From: Bacillus siamensis KCTC 13613
Lineage (GTDB): Bacteria > Bacillota > Bacilli > Bacillales > Bacillaceae
DNA: 64,000 nucleotides
NCBI RefSeq assembly: GCF_000262045.1
Contig: NZ_AJVF01000021.1
Location: 62,001 to 126,000, forward strand
Direction: 5' to 3'
Under the pieces are notes generated by a model that made no database searches, was not told where the DNA came from, and worked only from the letters and a program-made list of their open reading frames with translations. Numbering within the stretch: the stretch's first letter is position 1; every line of letters begins with the position of its first letter. Below, one piece after another: positions 26,190 through 34,953 of the stretch. The position numbers were made by a program, and so were the translations under genes.

Positions 26190-27106
26190 TAACCTTTCGA
26201 ATCGGACAGGCCGAGCATTTCCCGCGCCATTTGCATATGCTCCTCTTGCCCCGTTTGAAGCGCAAACTTCGCTGTTTCCATAGGATAGGCGGCCTGCCAT
26301 TCTGTTACATGCTCCTGCATTTTCGGCCAGACGCGTCCGCCTTCAGCCTCGTAGCTCTTCATCAAACGTTTCGTTTCTTTTTCTCCTAATATCATTTGAT
26401 AAAGAACAAAATCCTTGGCCGGATCGGCAACCTTTGCCTCCGTCCAATCGAGGAGACCCGTCACACGCTGATTTTCGCCGATCAAAATATGCGGAGGATG
26501 CAAGTCTCCATGGATCAGCGCGGAAAAATCAGGCCAGTACGAGCTGTCATTAATCCATGTTTGCCATCTTTGCCAAAGCTGTTCTGAGACCCCGATTTCT
26601 TTTTTTATATGATCCATTGATTCCGCCGCCCTTTGCCTGACGTCATCCGGTTTTATGATTTCAATTCCGGATCTGGAGGCCGCATCCGGGTCTGCCCCGT
26701 GCAGCCCGGCTAATGCCACGGCAAGCGAGCCGACAAAACCGTCTGAAGGCGGCTCGTGCTCCATATTCCAGACATACTGTTTCTTATCCAGATCAATTGC
26801 GGCAGCGGGTATTCCGTCCAGTTTCGGATAAGCGATCAGTTCCGGTGTATGAACCCGCCAATCGGGCACTGATACCGCGGCATGGCTGCGGAGAAACACG
26901 AGAACCGCGCTTTCTGCAGCCGCTCTTTCGATAACATCGGGACGGCGCGGCTTTCGGAGCACCCATGTCACGCCGCTGTCATCTTCAGCAAATACGACTT
27001 GGAAGTCCATACCCGTTTCATTTATGTCCGCCCCTTCATGTTTTAACCGTAAGCCATTTTCCTTTGCGATGTTCAGAACGGATTCTATTTCCCTTTGTTT
27101 TGTCAT
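26186..27106 (-). CDS. ycbJ: Macrolide 2'-phosphotransferase-like kinase YcbJ
   Basis: A 306-residue aminoglycoside/macrolide phosphotransferase fold. The catalytic loop HGDLHPPH starts at His199 with Asp201 as base, the metal Asp220 lies in GLLDWTEA, and an N-terminal kinase lobe is present. YcbJ of B. subtilis is counted among intrinsic macrolide phosphotransferases (MphK), from memory. The product would modify the desosamine 2'-OH of macrolides in the cytoplasm. A promoter, a 12-codon leader ORF and a terminator precede it. In B. subtilis the glucarate operon lies between glnL and ycbJ; it is absent here. Confidence 0.85.
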   Translation of the reverse strand: MTKQREIESVLNIAKENGLRLKHEGADINETGMDFQVVFAEDDSGVTWVLRKPRRPDVIERAAAESAVLVFLRSHAAVSVPDWRVHTPELIAYPKLDGIPAAAIDLDKKQYVWNMEHEPPSDGFVGSLAVALAGLHGADPDAASRSGIEIIKPDDVRQRAAESMDHIKKEIGVSEQLWQRWQTWINDSSYWPDFSALIHGDLHPPHILIGENQRVTGLLDWTEAKVADPAKDFVLYQMILGEKETKRLMKSYEAEGGRVWPKMQEHVTEWQAAYPMETAKFALQTGQEEHMQMAREMLGLSDSKGY

Positions 27107-27183
27107 CTTGTTTCCCCATTTCCCTTATTTACTGACACAGAGCTTCGCCTGAGGCGGAGGAGAAAGAGATATGTGAAGACGCC

Positions 27184-27214
27184 AAAAAGAGGGCGGCATA
27201 ATCGCCGCCCCCTC
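27184..27214 (-). terminator. Leader terminator upstream of ycbJ
   Basis: GAGGGGGCGGC/GCCGCCCTC hairpin with TTTTT on the minus strand, 78 bases before the ycbJ start and within its own leader transcript. Confidence 0.8.
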
Positions 27215-27288
27215 ACTATTGCTGTCAGGTTCCTTTATTCAGGCAGACAATCCCGGTTTCCTCCGCACTCAAGGCAGAGACTTTGACA

Positions 27289-27327
27289 CTATTTCATTAG
27301 TGCGAAAACCGGAATTTGATCAGCCAT
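27289..27327 (-). CDS. Putative ycbJ leader peptide (12 aa)
   Basis: ATG seven bases after CGGAGGG encodes MADQIPVFALMK and then TAG. The codons for PVFA form one arm of a helix (27300-27312 with 27253-27268, CCGGTTT plus CGCAC). A ribosome stalled here would open that helix. The layout resembles leader-peptide attenuators of macrolide resistance genes; function inferred. Confidence 0.5.
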   Translation of the reverse strand: MADQIPVFALMK

Positions 27328-27359
27328 CAGGATCCCTCCGTTCCTTCTTAGTTAACATT

Positions 27360-27388
27360 ATTTTACACAAAGACCTTATATAAGTAAA
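27360..27388 (-). promoter_or_regulatory. Promoter of the ycbJ leader
   Basis: TTTACT, 17-base spacer, TAAAAT on the minus strand, 15 bases past the glnL stop. The expected start is near 27353, giving a leader of about 170 nucleotides to the terminator. Confidence 0.65.
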
Positions 27389-27402
27389 CCCCATTTATCA
27401 GC

Positions 27403-28350
27403 TTACCTGCTCCCTCCGCTGACAAACTTCGATCCTTCGCGTAAATCTTTCGCCTCCAAAAAAAAGACGTGAATAAATTTTTTCATATTCACTTTAACCG
27501 GAGAAAGCGGAGCGGTTTCTTTCGCCTGCATTTCTTTCATTCTCTTGCTGACGGCAGGGAAATCAAAGAATTTCGAGGCGTAATATTCAAATTTGGGGTT
27601 TGAAAAATCCGTTGTGCCCAATGAGGCGAAATGGTTTAACGAATGAATAATCGCTCTTCTGATCCGCTGTTCGGAGGCTTTTGTCTCCCTGCTGATGTCT
27701 GCTTCCGACGCCGCCGGTCCCAGTTTCCGCAGCGCGACGTTTGTAAACACACGCTTCAGCGACGGAACGCTTTTTTGCGCCTGCTCATCCTCAAATAAAA
27801 AATGCAGCACGGCCATCAGGTCGTGCGCGCCGCTTTCTCCCACAATCCCTAGTTCTGATAACAGAAATTTCCCGGTCTCTTTCACGGATTTTTCGCAGGA
27901 TTTAAAAGAGCGGCTTTGCTGCGGTTCATTGCGCTGAACAAGCCGTCTTAGCGAATTTTGGATGTCGCCGATCGAGGTTTCCAGTTCGATCCGCTCTTTC
28001 ACTTTTCGGAGCACGGTGATGATTTCAATTTTGTTGATCGGTTTGTGGATAAAATATTCAATACCGAGAGAATAGGCTTCTCCCACCATTTCCTTCGCTT
28101 CCACCTGGGATATCATCACCGTTTTTCCGGTGTACGAATCCTGAAGATGCCGTATCGTCTCAATCCCGTCCCGCCCCGGCATCAGCAGGTCAATTAATAA
28201 AATATCGACTTGTTTAAAATGGAGATAATGCCCTTCAATCTGGCTTCCGTCCTCCGCCTCGCCGACGACTTCGCCTAAGTCCTCATCTTCAATGATCTGT
28301 CTTAAAATGGAACGGATCGCCCGGTCATCATCAGCTATAAAAAAGCGCAT
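27403..28350 (-). CDS. glnL: Response regulator GlnL
   Basis: 315 residues: a receiver domain (1-120) with phospho-acceptor Asp54 and the acidic DDD at 7-9, then a long linker and the YcbB-type DNA-binding output domain (about 160-315). The start overlaps the glnK stop by one base. In B. subtilis phosphorylated GlnL activates glsA-glnT in response to glutamine, and a matching site is present upstream of glsA here. Confidence 0.92.
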   Translation of the reverse strand: MRFFIADDDRAIRSILRQIIEDEDLGEVVGEAEDGSQIEGHYLHFKQVDILLIDLLMPGRDGIETIRHLQDSYTGKTVMISQVEAKEMVGEAYSLGIEYFIHKPINKIEIITVLRKVKERIELETSIGDIQNSLRRLVQRNEPQQSRSFKSCEKSVKETGKFLLSELGIVGESGAHDLMAVLHFLFEDEQAQKSVPSLKRVFTNVALRKLGPAASEADISRETKASEQRIRRAIIHSLNHFASLGTTDFSNPKFEYYASKFFDFPAVSKRMKEMQAKETAPLSPVKVNMKKFIHVFFLEAKDLREGSKFVSGGSR

Positions 28351-29648
28351 TATGAACTCACCCTTTCTGCAATTAAATGCCTCACCGGCAGCTTAATCGT
28401 AAATATGACGCCTTTTGGCTTGTTGTGAAAGGAGATGCCGCCTTCAAGTTCGGTTACGATTTCCTTCACGTATGAAAGCCCGATGCCCGTTGAAGGTGTG
28501 CCGAATTCATCGTATTTGGACGTAAATCCGGGATCATAGATTACCTCTCCGATTTTTTCCGGAATGCCGGGACCGTCATCTTCCGCCTGAAATTCAGCCA
28601 TCTCCCCCTCCGCCCTGCGCAGCGTGAGGCGGATCTCACCTCTGTCCCCCATGGCCTCTACGGCATTGGCGGTCAGGTTATTCAAGATCGACAGGACGGT
28701 AAAGACGTGATAATCGGGATGTTCTCCTTCAATCACGCTCCGGAACTGAATATCCTTGCCTAAAGATTCGGCGTATTTTTCATTGATTCGGATGACGATT
28801 CCGATCAGAGCGGCGGCATCCATGTAATCCCGGAATCTCTCATTTGAAATCAGCTTCGACAGGCCGGCGAATATCCGCTGATTGTCTTTTTTCACTTCAT
28901 GGATTTCTCCCGCAAGGCGCAGCATTCGGCTGCCGAGCTCCCGGTCGTTCCCGCTCATTTCCCGATACAGCTGATAGGATTCTTTCGTCACATGCTCCGT
29001 CGTTTTCAGCGTTTTTTTCAAATGAATCGTTTCTTCGTATAAGTTAGACACAATCATCAGCATGTGCTCATGCTGCTTTCTCGTTTGCTTTTCCCTGACC
29101 TGGGATTCGTGCAGCTTCATCACGTTGAAAAAACTCAGCACAATAAATGTGTGAGAAATGGCGATGACCGCAATATCTGCCAGTTTGCCCGGCATCATAA
29201 TCAGCCGGCCTCCTGAAAACTGAACCGCCATTTCAACGGTGTCGGAAGCGATTTCAATGAGAAAGCCGAGGAATCCGATCATGAGCGGCCGATCCCGAAA
29301 GAACCTGACCCTCAGCACATAAAACAAGCAGGCATATGTAAAGTAAAAAAAGAAACTGGGATATTGGCTGAAAAAAGCCTCCGTAAAGCCGGCATGCTCT
29401 CCTCCCCAGCACGCCAGGCCGATCCGGAATGCCACAACGGCTGCACCTGTCAACAGCCCTGACAATACTGCCGGCACATGCCGCAGCAGCAGCAGAAAAA
29501 AGAAAAAAGCCGGGGCGCCGAAGCTGATCCGGTACACCTCATTCAGGGGGTAAAATTTCAGTTCCCCCGCCAGCGGCACGGTGATCAGCATGAGAGCGAA
29601 TAAATAGCCGTCTTTTTTTAGTAAATAGTCGAGCCTGATCACAATCAC
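28350..29648 (-). CDS. glnK: Sensor histidine kinase GlnK
   Basis: 432 residues. About six membrane helices fill residues 10-190, followed by a dimerisation region and a HATPase domain with N-box LNNLTANAVEAM, DDGPGIPE and GTGIGLSYVKEI-type G2 box. It senses glutamine and phosphorylates GlnL. It is the first gene of the pair and is divergent from glsA, whose transcription it controls. Confidence 0.9.
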   Translation of the reverse strand: MIVIRLDYLLKKDGYLFALMLITVPLAGELKFYPLNEVYRISFGAPAFFFFLLLLRHVPAVLSGLLTGAAVVAFRIGLACWGGEHAGFTEAFFSQYPSFFFYFTYACLFYVLRVRFFRDRPLMIGFLGFLIEIASDTVEMAVQFSGGRLIMMPGKLADIAVIAISHTFIVLSFFNVMKLHESQVREKQTRKQHEHMLMIVSNLYEETIHLKKTLKTTEHVTKESYQLYREMSGNDRELGSRMLRLAGEIHEVKKDNQRIFAGLSKLISNERFRDYMDAAALIGIVIRINEKYAESLGKDIQFRSVIEGEHPDYHVFTVLSILNNLTANAVEAMGDRGEIRLTLRRAEGEMAEFQAEDDGPGIPEKIGEVIYDPGFTSKYDEFGTPSTGIGLSYVKEIVTELEGGISFHNKPKGVIFTIKLPVRHLIAERVSS

Positions 29649-29761
29649 TTCCTTCTTCTATCTATTTTGAATAAGACCGAGTGAGTCCGCAAATTTCTTT
29701 AGACCCGTATGGCGGGACGCTCCTGCTGATTTATAAATCTATCGGCTTATTTTAAGAATGA

Positions 29762-29777
29762 TTTTGTCGTATTTTAT
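29762..29777 (+). promoter_or_regulatory. GlnL-type tandem site upstream of glsA
   Basis: TTTTGT, CGTA, TTTTAT: one mismatch to the TTTTGT-N4-TTTTGT tandem reported for GlnL in B. subtilis. It lies 109 bases ahead of the glsA start. Confidence 0.8.
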
Positions 29778-29824
29778 ATGATTCTGTAGATGTCATTATA
29801 CATTAACATGGAACACGCTATATT

Positions 29825-29838
29825 TGAAAACGTTTTCC
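29825..29838 (+). promoter_or_regulatory. cre (CcpA) site of glsA-glnT
   Basis: TGAAAACGTTTTCC matches 13 of 14 positions of TGWAANCGNTNWCA and lies 48 bases ahead of the start codon, where CcpA would act as a roadblock or block initiation. Confidence 0.75.
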
Positions 29839-29886
29839 AAGACCGGTTTCCGCTTACGGACAGGCTTGTAATAGAGGAGGAATGTT

Positions 29887-30870
29887 ATGAAAGATATGGT
29901 CAGAGAGCGCCTTGAAAAAGAGGAACTGGCTTCACTTTTACAAGATTGGGTCGAACATTACCGACCGTTTTCCGTCAATGGAAAAAGCGCAAATTATATA
30001 CCCGCCCTCGGAGAAATCAACGACTCTCAGCTGGGCATTTGCATATTAGAGCCGGATGGCTCAATGATTCATGCCGGTGAATGGAATGTGCCGTTCACAT
30101 TGCAGAGCATCTCAAAAGTCATCAGCTTTATTGCCGCCTGCATGTCCAGGGGCATTCCTTATGTGCTGGATCGTGTGGACGTGGAGCCGACAGGTGATGC
30201 GTTTAATTCTATCATCCGGCTTGAAATCCATAAACCCGGGAAGCCCTTCAACCCGATGATCAATGCCGGCGCCATTACCGTCGCCTCGCTTCTTCCCGGT
30301 GAAACAGCGCATGATAAATTAGAATATCTCTTTTCCGTTTTTGAAAAATTGATAGGAAAACGGCCTCACATACACGAGGAGGTCTTCCGCTCAGAATGGC
30401 AGACCGCACACCGGAACAGAGCGCTCGCCTACTATTTAAAAGAAACGAACTTTCTCGAGGCGGATGTGGAAGAAACGCTTGAAGTGTATTTAAAGCAATG
30501 CGCCATGGAGGGGACAACCGAGGACATCGCTTTAATCGGATTGATTCTTGCGCATGACGGCTACCATCCGATCCGCCGGGAACAGGTCATTCCGAAAGAT
30601 GTCGCAAAACTCGCCAAAGCCCTGATGCTGACGTGCGGGATGTACAATGCGTCAGGCAAATATGCGGCTTTCGTCGGCGTCCCGGCCAAAAGCGGGGTAT
30701 CCGGCGGCATTATGGCATTGGTTCCCCCAAGCGCCAGAAGAGAACAGCCTTTTCATAACGGCTGCGGCATCGGCATTTACGGTCCGGCCATTGATGAATA
30801 TGGCAACAGCCTGACCGGCGGCATGCTGCTGAAACATATCGCACAGGAGTGGGAGCTCAGTATTTTTTAA
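29887..30870 (+). CDS. glsA: Glutaminase A
   Basis: A 327-residue serine-dependent glutaminase of the beta-lactamase-like fold, with Ser74-x-x-Lys77 in QSISK and NPMINAGAI as the substrate loop. It hydrolyses glutamine to glutamate and ammonia in the cytosol. Start behind AGAGGAGG. It is followed after 24 bases by glnT, so uptake and breakdown of glutamine are one operon. Confidence 0.93.
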   Translation: MKDMVRERLEKEELASLLQDWVEHYRPFSVNGKSANYIPALGEINDSQLGICILEPDGSMIHAGEWNVPFTLQSISKVISFIAACMSRGIPYVLDRVDVEPTGDAFNSIIRLEIHKPGKPFNPMINAGAITVASLLPGETAHDKLEYLFSVFEKLIGKRPHIHEEVFRSEWQTAHRNRALAYYLKETNFLEADVEETLEVYLKQCAMEGTTEDIALIGLILAHDGYHPIRREQVIPKDVAKLAKALMLTCGMYNASGKYAAFVGVPAKSGVSGGIMALVPPSARREQPFHNGCGIGIYGPAIDEYGNSLTGGMLLKHIAQEWELSIF

Positions 30871-30894
30871 TCAAACGAACCAAGAGGTGATTGG

Positions 30895-32331
30895 ATGCAG
30901 GAATTCCTTGAAAATGTAATCGGCTCGGCAAATGATTTTTTATGGTCAAAACTGTTAATCGTACTGCTTCTTTCTCTGGGACTGTTTTTTACGTTCAGAT
31001 CAAAGGGTCTGCAAGTCCGCATGCTGAGGGAAATGATCCGGGTTTTGAAAGAAGGCGCAGCCGCCCGGTCAAAAAACAGCATTTCCCCGTTTCAGGCATT
31101 TTGCATCAGCATGGCGGCGCGTGTCGGAACCGGGAATATTACCGGAATCGCCATTGCGATCGCACTCGGCGGCCCGGGCGCTATTTTCTGGATGTGGATT
31201 ATCGCAGTCATCGGTTCGGCTTCAAGCTTTGTTGAAAGCACGCTGGCCCAAATTTATAAAGTAAAAGATCAAAACGGATTCCGCGGCGGCCCGGCCTATT
31301 ACATGGAAAAAGGCTTGAAGAAACGCTGGATGGGCGCGCTGTTCGCCGTTTTAATCACGCTGTCATTCGGAGTCGTCTTTAATTCCGTTCAGTCCAATAC
31401 GATCAGCGTCGCCTTTCAAAACGCATTCGGCACCAGCCGGCTTACATTGGGCATTATTTTAATCTTGGTTTTCGGCGGCGTGATTTTCGGCGGCGTCAAA
31501 CGAATTGCGAAAATGGCGGAATACATCGTAGTCGTCTTAGCCGTTTTATATATCGGCGTCGCTTTCTTTGTCATTCTGACGAACATCACCCAATTGCCCG
31601 GCGTTCTGTCGCTTATCGTAAAAAATGCGTTCGGTATTGATCAGGCAGCGGGCGGCGCTTTAGGTGCGGCTTTGATGCAAGGTGTGAGACGCGGAATTTT
31701 CTCAAATGAAGCGGGAATGGGAAGCGCTCCGAACGCGGCGGCGACAGCTACGACGAGCCATCCGGTGAAACAGGGGCTCATTCAGGCCTTCGGCGTCCTG
31801 ACGGATACGCTCGTCATTTGTACAAGCACGGCACTTATCATTTTATTTTCAGACGCTTATCACCAGCCGGGACTGAGCGGCATCGCGCTTTCTCAGGCTG
31901 CCTTGAGCGACCATATCGGCGCGTGGGCATCAGGTTTCCTTGCCGTCTTAATGCTTTTGTTCGGCTTCAGCGCTCTGATGGGCAACTATTATTATGGAGA
32001 AACCAATATCGGATTTTTAAGCCAGAACAAAAAATGGCTGTTCATTTACCGCATCTGTGTACTCGGAATGGTTCTGTTCGGGTGCATTTCCAAAGTCCAG
32101 CTTGTGTGGGATATGGCTGACTTGTTCATGGGCTTAATGGTGGTCGTGAATTTAATCGCGATTTTCCTTCTGTCGAAAAAAGCGTTTGCCGCTTTGAGCG
32201 ATTATGCCCGGCAAAAGAAAGCCGGAAAGGACCCCGTCTTTTACAGAGATGTGCTCCCTGATGATGACGGGATCGACTGCTGGGAGTATTCAGACATCGC
32301 AAAAAGTGCGAAAGGCAAACATATTTCCTAA
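30895..32331 (+). CDS. glnT: Sodium/glutamine symporter GlnT (AGCS family)
   Basis: 478 residues with about ten to eleven membrane helices. AGCS family signatures are visible: GTGNITGIA near residue 80, GGPAYYMEKGL near 134, and SNEAGMGSAPNAAATA near 268. It imports glutamine with Na+. It is the second gene of glsA-glnT and ends before a terminator. Confidence 0.92.
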   Translation: MQEFLENVIGSANDFLWSKLLIVLLLSLGLFFTFRSKGLQVRMLREMIRVLKEGAAARSKNSISPFQAFCISMAARVGTGNITGIAIAIALGGPGAIFWMWIIAVIGSASSFVESTLAQIYKVKDQNGFRGGPAYYMEKGLKKRWMGALFAVLITLSFGVVFNSVQSNTISVAFQNAFGTSRLTLGIILILVFGGVIFGGVKRIAKMAEYIVVVLAVLYIGVAFFVILTNITQLPGVLSLIVKNAFGIDQAAGGALGAALMQGVRRGIFSNEAGMGSAPNAAATATTSHPVKQGLIQAFGVLTDTLVICTSTALIILFSDAYHQPGLSGIALSQAALSDHIGAWASGFLAVLMLLFGFSALMGNYYYGETNIGFLSQNKKWLFIYRICVLGMVLFGCISKVQLVWDMADLFMGLMVVVNLIAIFLLSKKAFAALSDYARQKKAGKDPVFYRDVLPDDDGIDCWEYSDIAKSAKGKHIS

Positions 32332-32336
32332 ACAAA

Positions 32337-32370
32337 AGGTGTTCGGGCAGCGTCCTGAACATCTTTTTTT
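32337..32370 (+). terminator. Terminator after glnT
   Basis: GGTGTTCGGG/TCCTGAACATC hairpin with seven Ts. Confidence 0.8.
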
Positions 32371-32447
32371 CTGCCGGTTGATTGACAAAGAGGAAACTGT
32401 CCATTACCCTTTTCATATATTTTCAGGAAAGTCAGAAAGGAGCGCCT

Positions 32448-33395
32448 ATGAACCACATTACACACATATTAGATGAATACCCGGTTATGATCATAGACGG
32501 AGCAATGGCAACCGAGCTTGAACGGCTGGGCTGTGATTTACATGACGATCTGTGGTCGGCCAAAATTCTTTTGGAAAAACCCGAACTGATCAAACAGGTG
32601 CATGCCGAATATTTTGCCGCCGGCGCTGATTGCGCGATCACTGCCAGCTATCAATCGACGATTGAAGGATTTGCGGCACGCGGCATCTCGGAAACCGACG
32701 CGATCCGCCTGATTCAGACATCAGTTGAGCTCGCCGTCCAAGCTCGCGATGAATTTTGGGCGCATGAAGAAAACCGTTCAGACCGTCCCAAACCTTTGAT
32801 CGCCGCTTCTATCGGACCTTACGGCGCGAGCCTTGCCGACGGCTCTGAATATCGCGGGCATTACGGACTGACGGAGGATGAGCTGATCAGCTTTCACCGC
32901 CCCCGGATGAAAGCCCTTATAGAATCCGGCGCCGATCTTTTGGCGTGCGAGACCATTCCGTGCCTGTCAGAGGCAAAAGCGATTATAAGGCTGCTGGAGG
33001 AATTCCCCGGCACTTATGCGTGGATGAGCTTCAGCGCCAAGGACGGACGGCATATCAGCGAAGGCACGCCTATTTCCGAATGCGCGGCCCTGCTTGACTC
33101 CTGCAGCCAAATCGCAGCGATCGGCATCAACTGCACACCGATCGAACATATTCCGCCGCTGATAAAAGAAATCAAACGGGCAGCGTCCAAGCCGATTATC
33201 GTCTATCCGAACTCAGGCGAACAATATGACCCGAAAACAAAAACCTGGAAAGGTGAAGCGTGCGCAAAACATTTCGGAAAGAGCGCGCAAAGCTGGTACG
33301 AAAACGGCGCAAGCCTGATCGGAGGCTGCTGCCGGACGAAACCCGCGGATATTCAGGCCATTGCCGCTTGGGCCAAAACCATAAAAACAACTTGA
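32448..33395 (+). CDS. mmuM: Homocysteine S-methyltransferase (S-methylmethionine-dependent)
   Basis: A 315-residue Pfam S-methyl-trans barrel. Zinc ligands are a Cys in GINCTP and Cys294/Cys295 in GGCCR. It transfers a methyl group from S-methylmethionine to homocysteine, giving two methionines. This is B. subtilis YbgG. The ATG behind AAAGGAGCG is chosen over an upstream start. The amino-acid permease next door is the likely S-methylmethionine importer. Confidence 0.9.
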   Translation: MNHITHILDEYPVMIIDGAMATELERLGCDLHDDLWSAKILLEKPELIKQVHAEYFAAGADCAITASYQSTIEGFAARGISETDAIRLIQTSVELAVQARDEFWAHEENRSDRPKPLIAASIGPYGASLADGSEYRGHYGLTEDELISFHRPRMKALIESGADLLACETIPCLSEAKAIIRLLEEFPGTYAWMSFSAKDGRHISEGTPISECAALLDSCSQIAAIGINCTPIEHIPPLIKEIKRAASKPIIVYPNSGEQYDPKTKTWKGEACAKHFGKSAQSWYENGASLIGGCCRTKPADIQAIAAWAKTIKTT

Positions 33396-33420
33396 CTAAT
33401 CGGAATAGTTTGTATATTCT
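33392..33420 (+). promoter_or_regulatory. Promoter between mmuM and mmuP
   Basis: TTGACT, 17-base spacer, TATTCT. The TGA stop of mmuM lies inside the -35 hexamer. Confidence 0.6.
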
Positions 33421-33441
33421 ATTCAAAAAGCCGGTTCGCCG

Positions 33442-33476
33442 GAATCTCGTGCCGTTCGCCGGCATGAGATTTTTTA
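33442..33476 (+). terminator. Terminator or attenuator upstream of mmuP
   Basis: AATCTCGTGCCG, loop TTCG, CCGGCATGAGATT and then a T run. It is preceded at 33431-33442 by a smaller CCGG-TTCG-CCGG hairpin. It lies between the promoter just noted and the mmuP start, so mmuP is expressed by readthrough. Confidence 0.75.
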
Positions 33477-33508
33477 TTAGAACGGCTCTCGCAGAAAGTT
33501 GGAAAACA

Positions 33509-34909
33509 ATGAACAACAAGAACGAGACAAATTTTCAGAGAAGTATGAAAAGCAGGCACCTCTTTATGCTCTCACTCGGAGGTGTAATCGGAACGGGGCT
33601 GTTTTTAAGCTCGGGGTATACCATTCATCAGGCGGGTCCGGCGGGTACCATTTTTGCATACCTTTTGGGCGCGGGCATCGTCTATCTTGTCATGCTTTGC
33701 CTCGGTGAACTGTCAGTGGCCATGCCGGTCACGGGTTCCTTCCACACCTATGCGAAAACCTATATCGGGCCCGCGACGGGCTTTACGGTCGCATGGCTGT
33801 ACTGGCTGACCTGGGCGGTGGCGCTTGGCTCTGAATTCACGGCGGCCGGGCTCTTCATGCAGCGCTGGTTCCCGCATACTTCTGTTTGGATGTGGAGTGC
33901 CGTATTCGCTCTTTTCATCTTTTTATTAAACGCCTTCTCCGTGAAATTTTTTGCTGAATCGGAGTTTTGGTTCTCAAGCATTAAAGTCTTAGCCATCCTG
34001 CTGTTTATTTTATTGGGCGGAGCGGCGATGTTCGGCATCGTTCCGATGAAAAGCGGTGAGGCGGCACCTATGCTGTCGAACTTTACGGATGGCGGCAGTC
34101 TTTTTCCAAATGGTTTTTTTCCGATACTGATGACGATGCTGTCAGTAAACTTTGCCTTTTCAGGGACGGAATTGATCGGAATTGCCGCCGGGGAAAGCGC
34201 TGATCCGGAAAAAACCGTTCCGCGCGCCATTAAGACCACAGTCTGGCGGCTGGCGCTTTTCTTTATCGGAACGATTTTTGTGCTGTCGGGCATGATCTCC
34301 ATCCAAGAAGCGGGTGTGATTGAAAGCCCGTTCGTCACGGTATTCGACAGAATCGGCGTGCCGTATGCGGCCGATCTAATGAATTTCGTTATTTTGACGG
34401 CGCTTCTGTCTGCGGCGAATTCGGGGCTGTACGCCTCATCACGAATGCTGTGGTCCCTGTCTAAAGAAGGTGAGCTTCACCCCGCCTTTGCCAGGCTGAC
34501 GTCTAAAGGCATCCCTTTTAACGCCCTGATTTTCAGTATGATCGGCGGCATTCTGTCACTGCTGTCAAGCGTGTTCGCAGCGGATACAGTGTATCTTGTT
34601 CTCGTCTCTGTCTCAGGATTTGCGGTAGTGGCGGTGTGGATGAGCATTGCCGCATCGCAATTTTTGTTCAGAAGACGGTTTCTTAAAGAAGGCCATCAGC
34701 TTTCAGACTTAACATACAGGACACCGGGATATCCGGCCGTGCCGATAGCGGCTTTTATCCTTTGCCTTGCCTCCTGTATCGGCATTGCTTTTGATCCGAA
34801 CCAGGCCATCGCCCTTTATTGCGGAATTGCCTTTATGGCCGTCTGTTACAGCGTTTATTACTTAAAAAACCGGAACAGCCGCACCCGTGTTCAAGCCGCA
34901 AAATCTTAA
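33509..34909 (+). CDS. mmuP: Amino-acid permease, likely S-methylmethionine permease
   Basis: 466 residues of the APC amino-acid transporter family with twelve predicted helices; the first holds [13 protein letters not shown], the usual substrate-binding loop. The reading frame is open far upstream, but homology begins at MNNKNETNF, so the ATG at 33509 is used although its ribosome site is weak. It corresponds to B. subtilis YbgF. Pairing with mmuM supports S-methylmethionine as substrate; this is inference. Confidence 0.82.
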   Translation: MNNKNETNFQRSMKSRHLFMLSLGGVIGTGLFLSSGYTIHQAGPAGTIFAYLLGAGIVYLVMLCLGELSVAMPVTGSFHTYAKTYIGPATGFTVAWLYWLTWAVALGSEFTAAGLFMQRWFPHTSVWMWSAVFALFIFLLNAFSVKFFAESEFWFSSIKVLAILLFILLGGAAMFGIVPMKSGEAAPMLSNFTDGGSLFPNGFFPILMTMLSVNFAFSGTELIGIAAGESADPEKTVPRAIKTTVWRLALFFIGTIFVLSGMISIQEAGVIESPFVTVFDRIGVPYAADLMNFVILTALLSAANSGLYASSRMLWSLSKEGELHPAFARLTSKGIPFNALIFSMIGGILSLLSSVFAADTVYLVLVSVSGFAVVAVWMSIAASQFLFRRRFLKEGHQLSDLTYRTPGYPAVPIAAFILCLASCIGIAFDPNQAIALYCGIAFMAVCYSVYYLKNRNSRTRVQAAKS

Positions 34910-34916
34910 TAAACAA

Positions 34917-34950
34917 AAAAGAACCCTGCCGCGCAAGGGTTCTTTTTTTT
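34917..34950. terminator. Bidirectional terminator mmuP / ilvK
   Basis: AAAAGAACCCT and AGGGTTCTTTT arms with an A run and a T run on either side. Confidence 0.9.
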
Positions 34951-34953
34951 TGT

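Noticed and set aside
27184-27353. Known metabolite riboswitch (c-di-AMP, TPP, SAM, Mn, guanidine) upstream of ycbJ
   Set aside because: The conserved core sequences of these classes are not present; a small ORF with attenuator explains the region better.
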